A stretch of 64,000 nt of DNA from Tenacibaculum jejuense. Lineage in GTDB: Bacteria; Bacteroidota; Bacteroidia; Flavobacteriales; Flavobacteriaceae. Below the pieces are notes generated by a model, which had not been told where the DNA came from, did not search any database, and saw only the letters and a program-made list of their open reading frames with translations. The first letter of the stretch is position 1. Each line of letters starts with the position of its first letter. The stretch covers positions 2,943,001 through 3,007,000 of the forward strand of contig NZ_LT899436.1 of the NCBI RefSeq assembly GCF_900198195.1, read 5' to 3'. Below are positions 9,355-18,659 of the stretch, piece after piece. Position numbers and translations under genes: made by a program.

Positions 9355-10329
9355 ATGAAAAAAAATATCGCCATTATCATGGGCGGCTACTCTTCTGAAG
9401 TAGCTATTTCACTCAAGAGCGGAAATGTTGTATATCAACATATAGATACATCTAAATTCAATCCTTATTGTATTCACATTTTAAAAGAAGGTTGGTTTTT
9501 AGTTGAAGATGAACAAAAGTTCCCTGTAAACAAACATGATTTCTCTGTTGATTTTAAAGGAAATAAATTAACTTTTGATTGCGTTTTTAATGCAATTCAT
9601 GGTGCTCCAGGTGAAAACGGAGTAATTTTAGCATACTTTGATTTATTAGGGATCAAACATACCTCTGCTCCATTTTATCAAATGGCTTTGACTTTCAATA
9701 AAAGAGATACATTAAGTATTTTAAGAAAGTATGATATACCAACAGCAATCTCAGTATATTTAAATCAAGGTGAAACTGTTGATGTAGATACAATTATAAA
9801 AAAAGTAGGCTTACCTTGTTTTGTAAAACCCAACAACGCTGGATCAAGTTTTGGTATTTCTAAAGCACATACAAAAGAAGATATTCTTCCTGCAATAGAG
9901 AAAGCTTATAAAGAAGACAGTGAAATTTTAATCGAAAGTTTTTTAGATGGTAAAGAAGTTTCTGTTGGAGTTATTCAATGCAAGGATGAAACTATAGTTT
10001 TACCAATTACAGAAATTGTTTCAGAAAACGATTTTTTCGATTATGAAGCAAAATATGAAGGTAAATCTCAAGAAATTACTCCAGCAAGACTAACTTCAGA
10101 AGAAGAATCTAAAGTACGTGAAGTTGCTAAAAAAGTATATACCGTTTTAAATATGAGTGGGTTTTCTAGATCTGAATATATCTTTGTAAATGGTGTACCT
10201 CACTTTTTAGAAATGAATACCGTTCCTGGATTAACTGAAGAAAGTATTTTACCACAGCAAGCTCAAGAGGCAGGAATTAGTTTAACTGAACTATTTGGAA
10301 ACGCAATAGAAAGCAGCCTAAATTCCTAA
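9355..10329 (+). CDS. ddl: D-alanine--D-alanine ligase
   Basis: The start is set at the ATG at 9355 (MKKNIAIIMGGYSSE), not the TTG two codons upstream. The enzyme joins two D-alanines using ATP for peptidoglycan precursor synthesis. The 324-residue protein shows the Ddl N-terminal GGYSSE loop, the ATP-grasp region (GLPCFVKPNNAGSSFG), the EVSVGV strand, and the C-terminal catalytic segment FLEMNTVPGLTEESILPQQA. Family length is normal. It lies 43 bp before coaD and is probably co-transcribed with it. Confidence 0.95.
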   Translation: MKKNIAIIMGGYSSEVAISLKSGNVVYQHIDTSKFNPYCIHILKEGWFLVEDEQKFPVNKHDFSVDFKGNKLTFDCVFNAIHGAPGENGVILAYFDLLGIKHTSAPFYQMALTFNKRDTLSILRKYDIPTAISVYLNQGETVDVDTIIKKVGLPCFVKPNNAGSSFGISKAHTKEDILPAIEKAYKEDSEILIESFLDGKEVSVGVIQCKDETIVLPITEIVSENDFFDYEAKYEGKSQEITPARLTSEEESKVREVAKKVYTVLNMSGFSRSEYIFVNGVPHFLEMNTVPGLTEESILPQQAQEAGISLTELFGNAIESSLNS

Positions 10330-10372
10330 ATAAAAAATATAAATAACACAACCATTAACAACACAAATAAAA

Positions 10373-10825
10373 ATGAAACGCGCTATTTTCCCAGGATCTT
10401 TTGACCCTATTACTTTAGGGCATTTAGATATTATTGAAAGAGGTATTACTTTATTCGATGAACTTATTATCGCAATCGGAGTAAACGCCGATAAAAAATA
10501 CATGTTTCCTTTAGAAAAAAGAAAACAGTTTATTGAAGAAACTTTTAAAAACGAATCAAAGATAAAAGTAGTCACTTATAAAGGCTTAACTGTAAACTTC
10601 TGTAAGGAAATTGACGCTCAATTTATTTTAAGAGGATTACGTAATCCTGGAGATTTCGAGTTTGAAAAAGCTATTGCACACACAAATAGAAAACTTTCTG
10701 AAATAGAAACTGTGTTTTTACTTACTTCTTCTGGTAAGAGTTATATTTCTTCATCTATTGTTAGAGATGTGATTAGAAATGATGGAGATTATACCAGTTT
10801 AGTTCCTGATGCCGTGAGATCATAA
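10373..10825 (+). CDS. coaD: Phosphopantetheine adenylyltransferase
   Basis: The 150-residue CoaD transfers AMP from ATP to 4'-phosphopantetheine, the penultimate step of coenzyme A synthesis. The nucleotidyltransferase signature is complete: AIFPGSFDPITLGHLDII at the N-terminus (T/HxGH nucleotide site), FILRGLRNPGDFEFE in the middle, and YISSSIVRDVIRN near the end. Length is near the family norm of about 155-160. It follows ddl. A perfect 12-bp palindrome TCTTGATCAAGA followed by GTTTTT (10833-10849) just after its stop may be a weak terminator. Confidence 0.95.
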   Translation: MKRAIFPGSFDPITLGHLDIIERGITLFDELIIAIGVNADKKYMFPLEKRKQFIEETFKNESKIKVVTYKGLTVNFCKEIDAQFILRGLRNPGDFEFEKAIAHTNRKLSEIETVFLLTSSGKSYISSSIVRDVIRNDGDYTSLVPDAVRS

Positions 10826-10965
10826 TTACGATTCTTGATCAAGAGTTTTTAATGGTGTTCTTTTTCTAAAAAAGCAAAATCAATATAATTTATTGGGATT
10901 CGATAACCATGACGAACAATATGTTAAGAAAGATATACTGTGGCTTAAAATTATTTTGAAAGATT

Positions 10966-10973
10966 TATATTTG
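10966..10973 (+). promoter_or_regulatory. Predicted -7 box for the peptidase-MORN operon
   Basis: TATATTTG matches TAnnTTTG exactly, 20 bp before the ATG at 10993. The rest of the 167-bp gap after coaD holds no gene that I can support. Confidence 0.42.
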
Positions 10974-10992
10974 GTGAAACCAAGAGCCAAAA

Positions 10993-12744
10993 ATGAAAAA
11001 AATAATACTACTTGCTTTAGTAACTTGTATTCTTTCTTGTGATAAAACTGAAACTAAATCTTCTAAAGACTTTACAACCACATTTGAAAAATCTAACGGG
11101 TTAGAAACTCCAGAATATAATGAAGTAATTTCTTATTATTCTGACTTAGCAGATACATATTCTGAAGTTTCTTTACTCGAATTTGGAACTACAGATAGCG
11201 GTAAACCCTTACATTTAGTAGTTTATAATCCGGAAGGAAAAACTAAAAAAAATCAAATAAAAGATTCAAAAAAAAATCGAATCTTAATCAATAATGGAAT
11301 TCATCCAGGAGAATCAGACGGTATTGATGCTTCTATGCTTCTACTAAGAGATATTGTACAAAATGATTCTTTACAAGAAGCTTATAAAAACTCTTTAATT
11401 TGTGTAATTCCTGTATACAATATTGGCGGGGCTTTAAATAGAAATGCTCACACACGTGCTAATCAAAATGGACCAAAAGAATACGGTTTTAGAGGAAATT
11501 CTAGAAACTTTGATTTAAATCGTGATTTTGTAAAACAAGATACTAAAAACGCTGCAAGTTTTGCTGAAATTTTTCACACTGTAAATCCTGATATATTTAT
11601 AGACAATCACGTAAGTAACGGAGCCGATTATCAATACGCAATTACTCATTTATTTACACAGCATAATAAATTAGGTGGTGAGCTTGGTACTTACTTAGAA
11701 CAAAAAATGCGTCCGTTTTTAGAGCAATCTTTAGCTAAAAAAGGAATTCCGATTACACCATATGTAAATGTTTGGGGATCAACACCAGATAAAGGTTGGA
11801 GTCAGTTTATGGATTCTCCAAGGTATTCAACTGGCTATACAACTTTGTTTAACACTTTTGGTATGATGGTAGAGACACACATGTTAAAACCTTATAAAAT
11901 TCGTGTAGAACAAACTTACGAACTTATGAAATCGATGTTCGACTTCACTGAGAAAAATAGTAGTCAAATAAAATCGTTAAGAGCTGAAGCTGTTGGAAAA
12001 ATTATTAATAACAAAAGCTACGCTATTCAATTTAAAGTTGATTTAGACAATCCTACTGAATTCAATTTTAAAGCTTACAAAGTAAGTTATATTGATAGTA
12101 AAGTAACCAATGGAAAACGTTTATTTTATGATAAAAATAAACCTTACGAAGTTCCTGTAAAATACTATAACAACTTTAAGACTACTAAAAATATAACAAT
12201 TCCTAAGGCATATATAATTCCGAAAGGTTGGCATAATGTTATTTCTCGTTTACAAAATAACAATATTGAATTTACTCGTTTTGAAAAAGATACTATTTTA
12301 AACGTAGAAGTAAATCACATCAAAGACTTTAAAACAGTTAGTTCTCCATTTGAAGGACATTATTTGCATTACAATACTGAAGTAAATTCTTCTTTTCAAG
12401 ACATCAAATTCCAAAAAGGAGATTACATAATTCCTACAAATCAGAATGGAATTCGTTATTTATTAGAAACCTTAGAGGCTGAAGCAGTGGATAGTTTTTT
12501 TAATTGGAATTTTTTCGATACAATTTTACAACGTAAAGAAGGATTTTCTAGTTATGTTTTTGAAGATAAAGCTGAAGCTTTTTTAAATGAGAATCCACTT
12601 GTAAAAGCAGAATTTGATCAGAAAATGAATATGGATTCTACTTTCAATAAAAATCCAAGAGCACAATTAAATTGGATTTATACCAAAACACAACATTATG
12701 AAAAAGCTCATTTAAGACTACCTGTTTTTAAAATTAAAAAATAA
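10993..12744 (+). CDS. M14-family zinc carboxypeptidase-like lipoprotein
   Basis: The 583-residue protein starts with a lipoprotein signal (lipobox CILSC at residues 12-16). The M14 fold then carries the zinc ligands in NNGIHPGESDG (HxxE) and IDNHVSNG, the substrate-binding RNFDLNRDF, and the general-base glutamate in GMMVETHML. This layout marks active M14 carboxypeptidases, here of a large subgroup with a C-terminal extension of about 250 residues of unknown role. It is likely anchored in the outer membrane or periplasm and acts on peptides or muropeptides. Its stop overlaps the next start by one base (TAATG), indicating translational coupling. Confidence 0.85.
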   Translation: MKKIILLALVTCILSCDKTETKSSKDFTTTFEKSNGLETPEYNEVISYYSDLADTYSEVSLLEFGTTDSGKPLHLVVYNPEGKTKKNQIKDSKKNRILINNGIHPGESDGIDASMLLLRDIVQNDSLQEAYKNSLICVIPVYNIGGALNRNAHTRANQNGPKEYGFRGNSRNFDLNRDFVKQDTKNAASFAEIFHTVNPDIFIDNHVSNGADYQYAITHLFTQHNKLGGELGTYLEQKMRPFLEQSLAKKGIPITPYVNVWGSTPDKGWSQFMDSPRYSTGYTTLFNTFGMMVETHMLKPYKIRVEQTYELMKSMFDFTEKNSSQIKSLRAEAVGKIINNKSYAIQFKVDLDNPTEFNFKAYKVSYIDSKVTNGKRLFYDKNKPYEVPVKYYNNFKTTKNITIPKAYIIPKGWHNVISRLQNNNIEFTRFEKDTILNVEVNHIKDFKTVSSPFEGHYLHYNTEVNSSFQDIKFQKGDYIIPTNQNGIRYLLETLEAEAVDSFFNWNFFDTILQRKEGFSSYVFEDKAEAFLNENPLVKAEFDQKMNMDSTFNKNPRAQLNWIYTKTQHYEKAHLRLPVFKIKK

Positions 12745-13184
12745 TGTACAAGACTTTCCTTTCTTTCATAATGCTAGGTTTAATTCTTATGAATTGTGAC
12801 ACAAAAAAGAACAATAAAAAAGAAATTACTCCTAAAATAAAAAAGGAAATCAGAAAAGAATATTGGGACAATGGAGTTCTTGCTTCTGAAGGAATTTATA
12901 GTCATGGAAAAGCTAACGGACCAATGAAATGGTTTCATCAAAATGGTAAACTAGCAGGAGAAGGCCTGATGTTAAATGATAAAAGAGAAGGTTTATGGAA
13001 AGTTTACGAATCTGAATTTGGAAAACTTAGTGCAGAAGGAAGTTTTAAAGCTGGAATTAAACATGGAAAGTGGAAAATATTCTATGAAAACGGAGCACTT
13101 TGGAAAGAACAATTTTGGGACAACAATAGTTTGATTACAAACATTGAATGGGATAAAAACGGCGAAATTACAACGAACAAGTAA
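12744..13184 (+). CDS. MORN-repeat lipoprotein (YwqK-like)
   Basis: The 146-residue protein has a lipoprotein signal (lipobox LILMNC) and a series of MORN/YwqK-type repeats: EYWDNGVLASEGIYSHGKANG, MKWFHQNGKLAGEG, GKWKIFYENGALWKEQFW. Databases often name this family a toxin-antitoxin YwqK antitoxin, but nothing here supports a toxin partner. It is coupled to the upstream peptidase and followed after 6 bp by an unknown secreted protein. A structural or interaction role at the envelope is the most that can be inferred. Confidence 0.8.
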   Translation: MYKTFLSFIMLGLILMNCDTKKNNKKEITPKIKKEIRKEYWDNGVLASEGIYSHGKANGPMKWFHQNGKLAGEGLMLNDKREGLWKVYESEFGKLSAEGSFKAGIKHGKWKIFYENGALWKEQFWDNNSLITNIEWDKNGEITTNK

Positions 13185-13190
13185 TCTTTT

Positions 13191-13904
13191 ATGAAAATAA
13201 AACTCACAGTTCTTTTACTCTTAGTATTGACTTATAATATCTACAGTCAAACAAATTTTGACTTAGATAAAATTTTACATCAATTGAACTTAAAAAGAAG
13301 TCAGTGTGAAGTAGGATTTATAGTTTCTAAACAACTACCAAATGCTAAGAATGAAACAATAGTTGTCATACCCGAAATTATTAAAAGTGATGATACAACA
13401 GAAGAATATAATGGCTATATATTAATTATAGACAGCAATACCAACAAAATAAAACACAAGTACTTTAAGCCCTCTTATTGGACTTCTGATGCTTTAATTT
13501 TATCTGAAATAAAAATTGATACTGCTCCATATCATGTATCAAAAAATAAAAGAGCATTCGGAATTCGTTCTTCACATTACACTTTATCTAAACCAAATCC
13601 GTATAGTTCTGAGACACTTACTTTATTTTTTAAAAAAGAAGAAAAACTGATTCCCATACTAGATCATTTTGAGAGCAAAGAATATGTTGGTGAATGGGAT
13701 ATGCAATGTGCCGGATGGAGTATTAATGAGGAAAAAATATTAATTCTATCTAAAAATAAAACAAATGATTTTTTCGATATTATCGTAAATAATAAAATCA
13801 CCAATAGAAAATCTGACACTAATGAAACTGGTGAATGTATAGACGAAGAAAAAATATCATTTCAGAAAACAGTTTTAAAATTTAATGGTAAAGTATATAA
13901 ATAA
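13191..13904 (+). CDS. Unknown secreted protein
   Basis: I do not recognise this 237-residue protein. It has a clear signal peptide (MKIKLTVLLLLVLTYNIYSQ) and a mature region with alternating beta-type segments and no membrane helix. Two cysteines lie at the centre and near the C-terminus (DMQCAG, GECIDE) and might pair outside the cytoplasm. It is the third gene of a tight run with the peptidase and MORN lipoproteins, so an envelope role is likely. The methyltransferase gene follows 37 bp later. Confidence 0.6.
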   Translation: MKIKLTVLLLLVLTYNIYSQTNFDLDKILHQLNLKRSQCEVGFIVSKQLPNAKNETIVVIPEIIKSDDTTEEYNGYILIIDSNTNKIKHKYFKPSYWTSDALILSEIKIDTAPYHVSKNKRAFGIRSSHYTLSKPNPYSSETLTLFFKKEEKLIPILDHFESKEYVGEWDMQCAGWSINEEKILILSKNKTNDFFDIIVNNKITNRKSDTNETGECIDEEKISFQKTVLKFNGKVYK

Positions 13905-13941
13905 CCTATTTACTTTTGACTAGAAATACGCAGAAAAAACA

Positions 13942-14745
13942 ATGAAAAAAATCGTCATAAAAAGATTTTTAACCAGATTAAACTTGCTATCATTAGTTGA
14001 ACAAATTAATTTCTATCGTCAAAAGCTTAAAAACAGAGAAGATAACAGAACGTTTTTATCAGAAAATCCTGATGTTAAACTTCCTCCTGACTTTTATATT
14101 TATGAGACATTTCAGTTAAACTACAAGAAGTTTTACACAGATGGCCTTCCTACTGCACAATGGATTTACGATTATGTAAATGAATTTAAATCGTTGAAAA
14201 ACGTTAACATTTTAGATTGGGGATGTGGAACAAGTAGAATATTAAGACATTTACCTAAGGTAGCTGGAATAACTAATAAATATTTTGGTTGCGATTATAA
14301 TCCTAAATATGTTAAATGGTGTCAAAATAATTTAGATGGAATTGATTTTAAACTCAATCATATCACTCCTCCTCTACCTTACGACAGAGAAAAATTTGAT
14401 TTAGTATATGGTATTTCCATCTTTACTCACCTTTCTTTGGCTCAACATCATTCATGGTTTGAAGAGTTGTATAACATCCTTAAAACTGATGGTATCTTAT
14501 TTTTAACTACACACGGAAATGCTCATCAATTTAAACTAACAGCTAAAGAACTTGAAAAATTTAATAATGGAAATCTAATTGTACATGATTTTAAAAAAGA
14601 AGGAAATCGTTTGTTTTCTGCATATCAGCCAGAATCTTTTATGTTAGAAATTGCTGAACAATATGATTTAAAGATTCTAAAACATGTACCTGGAAAAATA
14701 AAAAACGGAAAACCACAACAAGATGTTTGGTTGTTTCAGAAATAA
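13942..14745 (+). CDS. SAM-dependent class I methyltransferase
   Basis: The 267-residue protein has the Rossmann-fold SAM-binding motif ILDWGCGTSRILRHL near residue 90. An acidic second strand (YFGCDYNPKYVKWC) and the post-motif segment FDLVYGISIFTHL follow. About 80 residues precede the motif. No membrane segment is visible. The substrate is not evident; similar enzymes occur with glycan or lipid modification genes, but none are adjacent. A strong hairpin terminator overlaps its stop. Confidence 0.78.
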   Translation: MKKIVIKRFLTRLNLLSLVEQINFYRQKLKNREDNRTFLSENPDVKLPPDFYIYETFQLNYKKFYTDGLPTAQWIYDYVNEFKSLKNVNILDWGCGTSRILRHLPKVAGITNKYFGCDYNPKYVKWCQNNLDGIDFKLNHITPPLPYDREKFDLVYGISIFTHLSLAQHHSWFEELYNILKTDGILFLTTHGNAHQFKLTAKELEKFNNGNLIVHDFKKEGNRLFSAYQPESFMLEIAEQYDLKILKHVPGKIKNGKPQQDVWLFQK

Positions 14746-14772
14746 AAAATCCTGCTAAATGCAGGATTTTTT
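14744..14772. terminator. Bidirectional intrinsic terminator
   Basis: An A-run leads into ATCCTGC, a TAAAT loop, then GCAGGAT and a T-run. It separates the convergent methyltransferase and SulP genes and has the A/T tracts to work on both strands. Confidence 0.88.
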
Positions 14773-14774
14773 AT

Positions 14775-16667
14775 TTAAAAAGTATATTCTCTTAATGATT
14801 TTGGAAAAGCTTCTGGATTCGCTGCTAAATGGTAACGTGGATCGTCTACATCATCAATGATAACATCTCTAAATGTATCACTTGCTTTATACATTAAAAC
14901 TTTACAATCTTCACTTAGATGCTTCATTTTAATAGTTTTTCCTGCTGCTTGATATTTTTCTACTAAAACAAATAAGGCTTCTAATGCAGAGTGATCTGAA
15001 ATTCTACTTTCAACAAAATCAATAACTACGTTAACAGGATCATTTTTTACATCAAACTTTTCATTGAATGACGTGATACTTCCGAAGAATAAAGGTCCCC
15101 AAATTTCATATACTTTGGTTCCATCTTCACGCATACGCTTTCTTGCTCTAATTCTTTTCGCATTTTCCCAAGAAAAAGATAATGCAGAAATTATGACACC
15201 AACGAAAACAGCTATTGCTAAATCAAAGAATACTGTAACCGCTGAAACAACAATTAATACCACAGCATCTGAAATTGGAATTTTCTTTAATATTCTAAAA
15301 CTCGACCAAGCAAATGTTTCAATTACCATCATAAACATTACTCCAACTAAAGCTGCGATTGGTACTTGTTCGATATATTTATCAGCAAACAAAATAAAAA
15401 CTAACAGCGTAACTGCCATTGAAACTCCAGATAGTCTTCCTCTTCCTCCTGCGTTAATATTAATTACTGTCTGACCAATCATACCGCAACCACCAGTACC
15501 ACCAAACATTCCACTTAAAATATTTCCTGCTCCTTGAGCCACACATTCTTTATTTCCATTTCCTCTAGAATCTGTCAACTCATCGACTAAATTCATTGTC
15601 ATTAGTGTTTCTATTAATCCAACAGAAGCAGCTAAAAATGCATAAGGTGCAATAAATTTTAAGGTATCTAAATTGAATGGAAGGTGACTCCATAATTCGA
15701 AAATATTTAATTTCTTAGAAATTTCGTCTACTCCGTTTAAACCAGCTCCACCACCTTCTCTAATAAAATCTCCTACATTTATAGAATTAATTCCTCCTAA
15801 AATAACCACTAGAGAAACAATTAGAATTGCTGTCAATGCAGCTGGAACTTTTTTAGTCAATTTTGGTAATCCCCAAACAATTAACATCGTAAGTAACACT
15901 AAACCAATCATAGTATATAAATCTTTACCAGTCATAGTTTCTTTTACAACGCCGTGATCTTTTACCGAATAAAAACCTTCATCAGTAACATTAAAAGCTA
16001 CTTTTTTAGTATTTACATCAAAAACTTGACCTCCAGAAATAAGATATGCTTCTTTTTTTGTCTCTGCATTAACTACAGAATTTTCATTAATAGTAAATAA
16101 AACTGTATTAGAAGCTAAATCTTTAACCTGGTTATTATCTACATTATAGACTAACTCTTTAGAAATCGTTTCTCTTTTATTTTCACCATACACATTCTTT
16201 ACATGTTCTTTAAACATTCCTAATTGTGCTATGAAAATGACGATTGCCAAACCGTTTACAAACCCCATCATTACAGAATGTGGAATTAAACGCACAAACT
16301 TTCCTAATTTAAAAACACCTGCCAATACTTGAATAATTCCCATTAAAACTACAGCTGCTAGTAAATAAAAATATCCCATGTTTTCTACAGGCACATCAAA
16401 TAAAAGACCTTTTGCGTGTCCTTCTTGAATCATATTTACAAAAATAACTGCTACAGCTCCAGCTGCTCCAGATATTAAACCTGGTCTTCCTCCAAAAATT
16501 GCAGCAATTAAACCGATTACAAAAGCACCAAAAAGCGCTACAATTGGACTAATTTGTGCTACAAAGGCAAAGGCTACAACTTCGGGTATCATTGCTAAAG
16601 AAACTGTTATACCAGCTAAGGCATCATCTTTAACGTTAATCTTCTTATTTCTAATGTATTTCATCAT
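14775..16667 (-). CDS. SulP-family inorganic anion transporter with STAS domain
   Basis: The 630-residue membrane protein carries the SulP core: DALAGITVSLAMIPEVVAFA at the N-terminus, the GLISGAAGA segment, GGTGGCGMIGQTVININ, and a C-terminal STAS domain (VNVVIDFVESRISDHSALEAL). SulP proteins carry sulfate, bicarbonate or other anions; the substrate cannot be set from sequence alone. The protein is longer than typical bacterial SulPs because of a hydrophilic insertion of about 90 residues (roughly 155-248) between two membrane helices. Two adjacent ATG codons (16667, 16664) are equally possible starts. Confidence 0.9.
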   Translation of the reverse strand: MMKYIRNKKINVKDDALAGITVSLAMIPEVVAFAFVAQISPIVALFGAFVIGLIAAIFGGRPGLISGAAGAVAVIFVNMIQEGHAKGLLFDVPVENMGYFYLLAAVVLMGIIQVLAGVFKLGKFVRLIPHSVMMGFVNGLAIVIFIAQLGMFKEHVKNVYGENKRETISKELVYNVDNNQVKDLASNTVLFTINENSVVNAETKKEAYLISGGQVFDVNTKKVAFNVTDEGFYSVKDHGVVKETMTGKDLYTMIGLVLLTMLIVWGLPKLTKKVPAALTAILIVSLVVILGGINSINVGDFIREGGGAGLNGVDEISKKLNIFELWSHLPFNLDTLKFIAPYAFLAASVGLIETLMTMNLVDELTDSRGNGNKECVAQGAGNILSGMFGGTGGCGMIGQTVININAGGRGRLSGVSMAVTLLVFILFADKYIEQVPIAALVGVMFMMVIETFAWSSFRILKKIPISDAVVLIVVSAVTVFFDLAIAVFVGVIISALSFSWENAKRIRARKRMREDGTKVYEIWGPLFFGSITSFNEKFDVKNDPVNVVIDFVESRISDHSALEALFVLVEKYQAAGKTIKMKHLSEDCKVLMYKASDTFRDVIIDDVDDPRYHLAANPEAFPKSLREYTF

Positions 16668-16749
16668 AATAATACAAGGCTTTTCTAAAAGTTGGCAAAT
16701 GTAAAGATAATTTTATTGATATACTTTTTAGTTTCGTTAACTTTAAATT

Positions 16750-16779
16750 TTGTTCACTTACTTTTTTACTTTAATTTTG
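16750..16779 (+). promoter_or_regulatory. Promoter of the pyrR-pyrB-rnz operon
   Basis: TTG at 16750-16752, a spacer of 19 bp and TAATTTTG at 16772-16779 form a full match to the Bacteroidota promoter consensus. Initiation about 7 bp downstream would leave a leader of some 30 nt before pyrR, too short for a classic PyrR-type attenuator. Confidence 0.65.
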
Positions 16780-16814
16780 AACTCTATAACTATCAAGAAA
16801 ATTGGTAGCAACTC

Positions 16815-17372
16815 ATGAGCAGAAAAACTTTACTTACTTCAAGAGAAATCGACATTATTCTGCATCGTTTGGCTTGTCAGTTAATCGAAAACCACAACGA
16901 CTTTTCTAATACTGTTTTAATAGGTTTACAACCAAGAGGAACTTATCTTGCAGAACGTTTAAAGAAGATTCTTATTGAAGATTATCAAATAGAAAACTTA
17001 AAGCTTGGTCTTTTAGATATCACTTTTTATCGTGATGATTTTAGACGAAAAGACGAACCTTTAGAAGCTACTCCTACTAAAATTGATTTCTTAATTGAAA
17101 ACAAAAAAGTAGTAATTATAGACGATGTTTTATATTCTGGTCGAAGTGTAAGAGCAGCTTTAACTGCTTTACAAGCTTTCGGCAGACCTGTAAACATTGA
17201 ACTTTTAGTTTTAATCGACAGAAGATTTAGTAGACATTTACCTATTCAGCCAAATTACAGAGGAAGGCAAGTAGATGCTATTAACGAAGAAAAAGTAGTA
17301 GTAAATTGGAAAGAAACACATTCCAAAGACGAAATTTATTTAATACCAAAACAACCTAAGATAGATAACTAA
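16815..17372 (+). CDS. pyrR: PyrR: bifunctional pyrimidine regulator / uracil phosphoribosyltransferase
   Basis: The 185-residue PyrR shows the type I phosphoribosyltransferase PRPP loop VVIIDDVLYSGRSVRAAL, the LIGLQPRGTYLAERL segment and the LLVLIDRRFSRHLPIQPNYRG region typical of PyrR. In Bacillus it binds pyr mRNA in response to UMP and also converts uracil and PRPP to UMP. The short leader here and the lack of a visible anti-antiterminator suggest that salvage, or regulation by another mechanism, may be its main role; that is an inference. Its stop overlaps the pyrB start by one base. Confidence 0.94.
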   Translation: MSRKTLLTSREIDIILHRLACQLIENHNDFSNTVLIGLQPRGTYLAERLKKILIEDYQIENLKLGLLDITFYRDDFRRKDEPLEATPTKIDFLIENKKVVIIDDVLYSGRSVRAALTALQAFGRPVNIELLVLIDRRFSRHLPIQPNYRGRQVDAINEEKVVVNWKETHSKDEIYLIPKQPKIDN

Positions 17373-18304
17373 TGAAGCAGTTAAGTGTTGAACATTTATT
17401 AGGGATTAAATATTTACAAGAAAATGATTTAGAACTCATTTTCGAAACCGCAGCTCATTTTAAAGAAGTAATTAATCGTCCGATTAAAAAAGTACCTTCT
17501 TTACGAGATATCACAATAGCAAACTTATTTTTTGAAAATAGTACACGAACAAAATTATCTTTTGAGTTAGCTGAAAAAAGATTATCTGCTGATGTAATTA
17601 ACTTCTCCGCAGGACAATCATCTGTTAAAAAAGGAGAAACTTTAATTGATACAGTAAACAATATTCTTTCTATGAAAGTTGATATTGTTGTAATGCGTCA
17701 TGGTAATGTAGGAGCTGGAGTTTTTCTTTCTAAACATGTAGACGCAAAAATTGTAAATGCTGGAGACGGAACTCATGAACATCCTACCCAAGCATTATTA
17801 GATAGTTTTTCAATGCGTGAAGCTTTAAACTCTAATTTGAAAGGAAAAAAGATCGTAATCGTTGGTGATATTTTGCATTCTAGAGTGGCTTTATCTAACA
17901 TTTTTGCACTTCAAATGCAAGGTGCAAAAGTAAAAGTTTGCGGACCAACAACTTTAATCCCAAGATATATTACGAGTTTAGGTGTTGAAGTTGAAACTAA
18001 TCTTAAAAAAGCTTTAGAATGGTGTGATGTAGCCAATGTTTTACGTGTACAACATGAAAGAATGGCTATAAAATATTTTCCTTCTACAAGAGAATACACC
18101 CAACTCTTCGGAATTAATAAAGAAATATTAGATAATGTTGGTAAGGATATTGTAATTATGCATCCTGGACCAATTAATAGAGGTGTTGAATTAACGAGTG
18201 ATGTAGCTGATAGTAAACAATCTATTATATTAAATCAAGTAGAAAATGGTGTTGCAGTTCGAATGGCTGTGTTATATTTGCTAGCACAACAGATTAAAAG
18301 ATAA
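17372..18304 (+). CDS. pyrB: Aspartate carbamoyltransferase catalytic subunit
   Basis: The 310-residue PyrB makes N-carbamoyl-L-aspartate, the first committed step of pyrimidine synthesis. The carbamoyl-phosphate site is FFENSTRTKLSFE, with Lys where many homologues have Arg in STRTR. HEHPTQALLD and the C-terminal MHPGPINRGVEL loop are also present. No pyrI regulatory gene is adjacent. It is coupled to pyrR and followed after 3 bp by a small STAS-like gene, so the operon continues to rnz. Confidence 0.95.
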   Translation: MKQLSVEHLLGIKYLQENDLELIFETAAHFKEVINRPIKKVPSLRDITIANLFFENSTRTKLSFELAEKRLSADVINFSAGQSSVKKGETLIDTVNNILSMKVDIVVMRHGNVGAGVFLSKHVDAKIVNAGDGTHEHPTQALLDSFSMREALNSNLKGKKIVIVGDILHSRVALSNIFALQMQGAKVKVCGPTTLIPRYITSLGVEVETNLKKALEWCDVANVLRVQHERMAIKYFPSTREYTQLFGINKEILDNVGKDIVIMHPGPINRGVELTSDVADSKQSIILNQVENGVAVRMAVLYLLAQQIKR

Positions 18305-18307
18305 AAA

Positions 18308-18640
18308 ATGAAACTCGAAAAGAAAGACGATTATAGTTTATTAAGCTCTGAAAAAGAAGATTTTAAAGAATTTTATGATTTTTTTACAGCTGAACATAAA
18401 AATCTGACAGAAAATAATGTAATAATTGACCTTTCGTCGAAACTTAACGTAGAATCATCGGATATTTTTCTATTTTTGCAATATGCTGATATACATCAAC
18501 AAAGCGGCACAACTTTTGTTGTTATTTATCCCAATGTAGATGTGGACAGTTTTCCTGAAACATTTAATATTGTTCCAACATTAGTTGAAGCTGAAGATGT
18601 TTTAGAAATGGAAAATATTCAACGAGATCTAGGTTTTTAA
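18308..18640 (+). CDS. Small STAS-like protein in the pyr-rnz operon
   Basis: This 110-residue cytoplasmic protein has an alternating pattern that resembles STAS/anti-sigma-antagonist folds: NNVIIDLSS, then DIFLFLQYADIHQQSGTTFVVIYP, then an acidic helix ending EDVLEMENIQRDLGF. Small neighbours of rnz like this are sometimes themselves labelled ribonuclease Z in databases; that label would be wrong, because the metallo-hydrolase motifs are absent here. I infer the fold only. Its tight placement in the operon suggests co-expression with PyrB and RNase Z. Confidence 0.6.
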   Translation: MKLEKKDDYSLLSSEKEDFKEFYDFFTAEHKNLTENNVIIDLSSKLNVESSDIFLFLQYADIHQQSGTTFVVIYPNVDVDSFPETFNIVPTLVEAEDVLEMENIQRDLGF

Positions 18641-18659
18641 TTAATTATAATCCCCAATT

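Noticed and set aside
12744..13184. A toxin-antitoxin module at the MORN-repeat (YwqK-like) gene
   Set aside because: The antitoxin name attached to this family is historical. The protein is a lipoprotein and no toxin gene is next to it.
15064..15474. A 136-residue plus-strand frame within the SulP gene
   Set aside because: It is antisense to a conserved SulP/STAS coding region, with no promoter or family resemblance.
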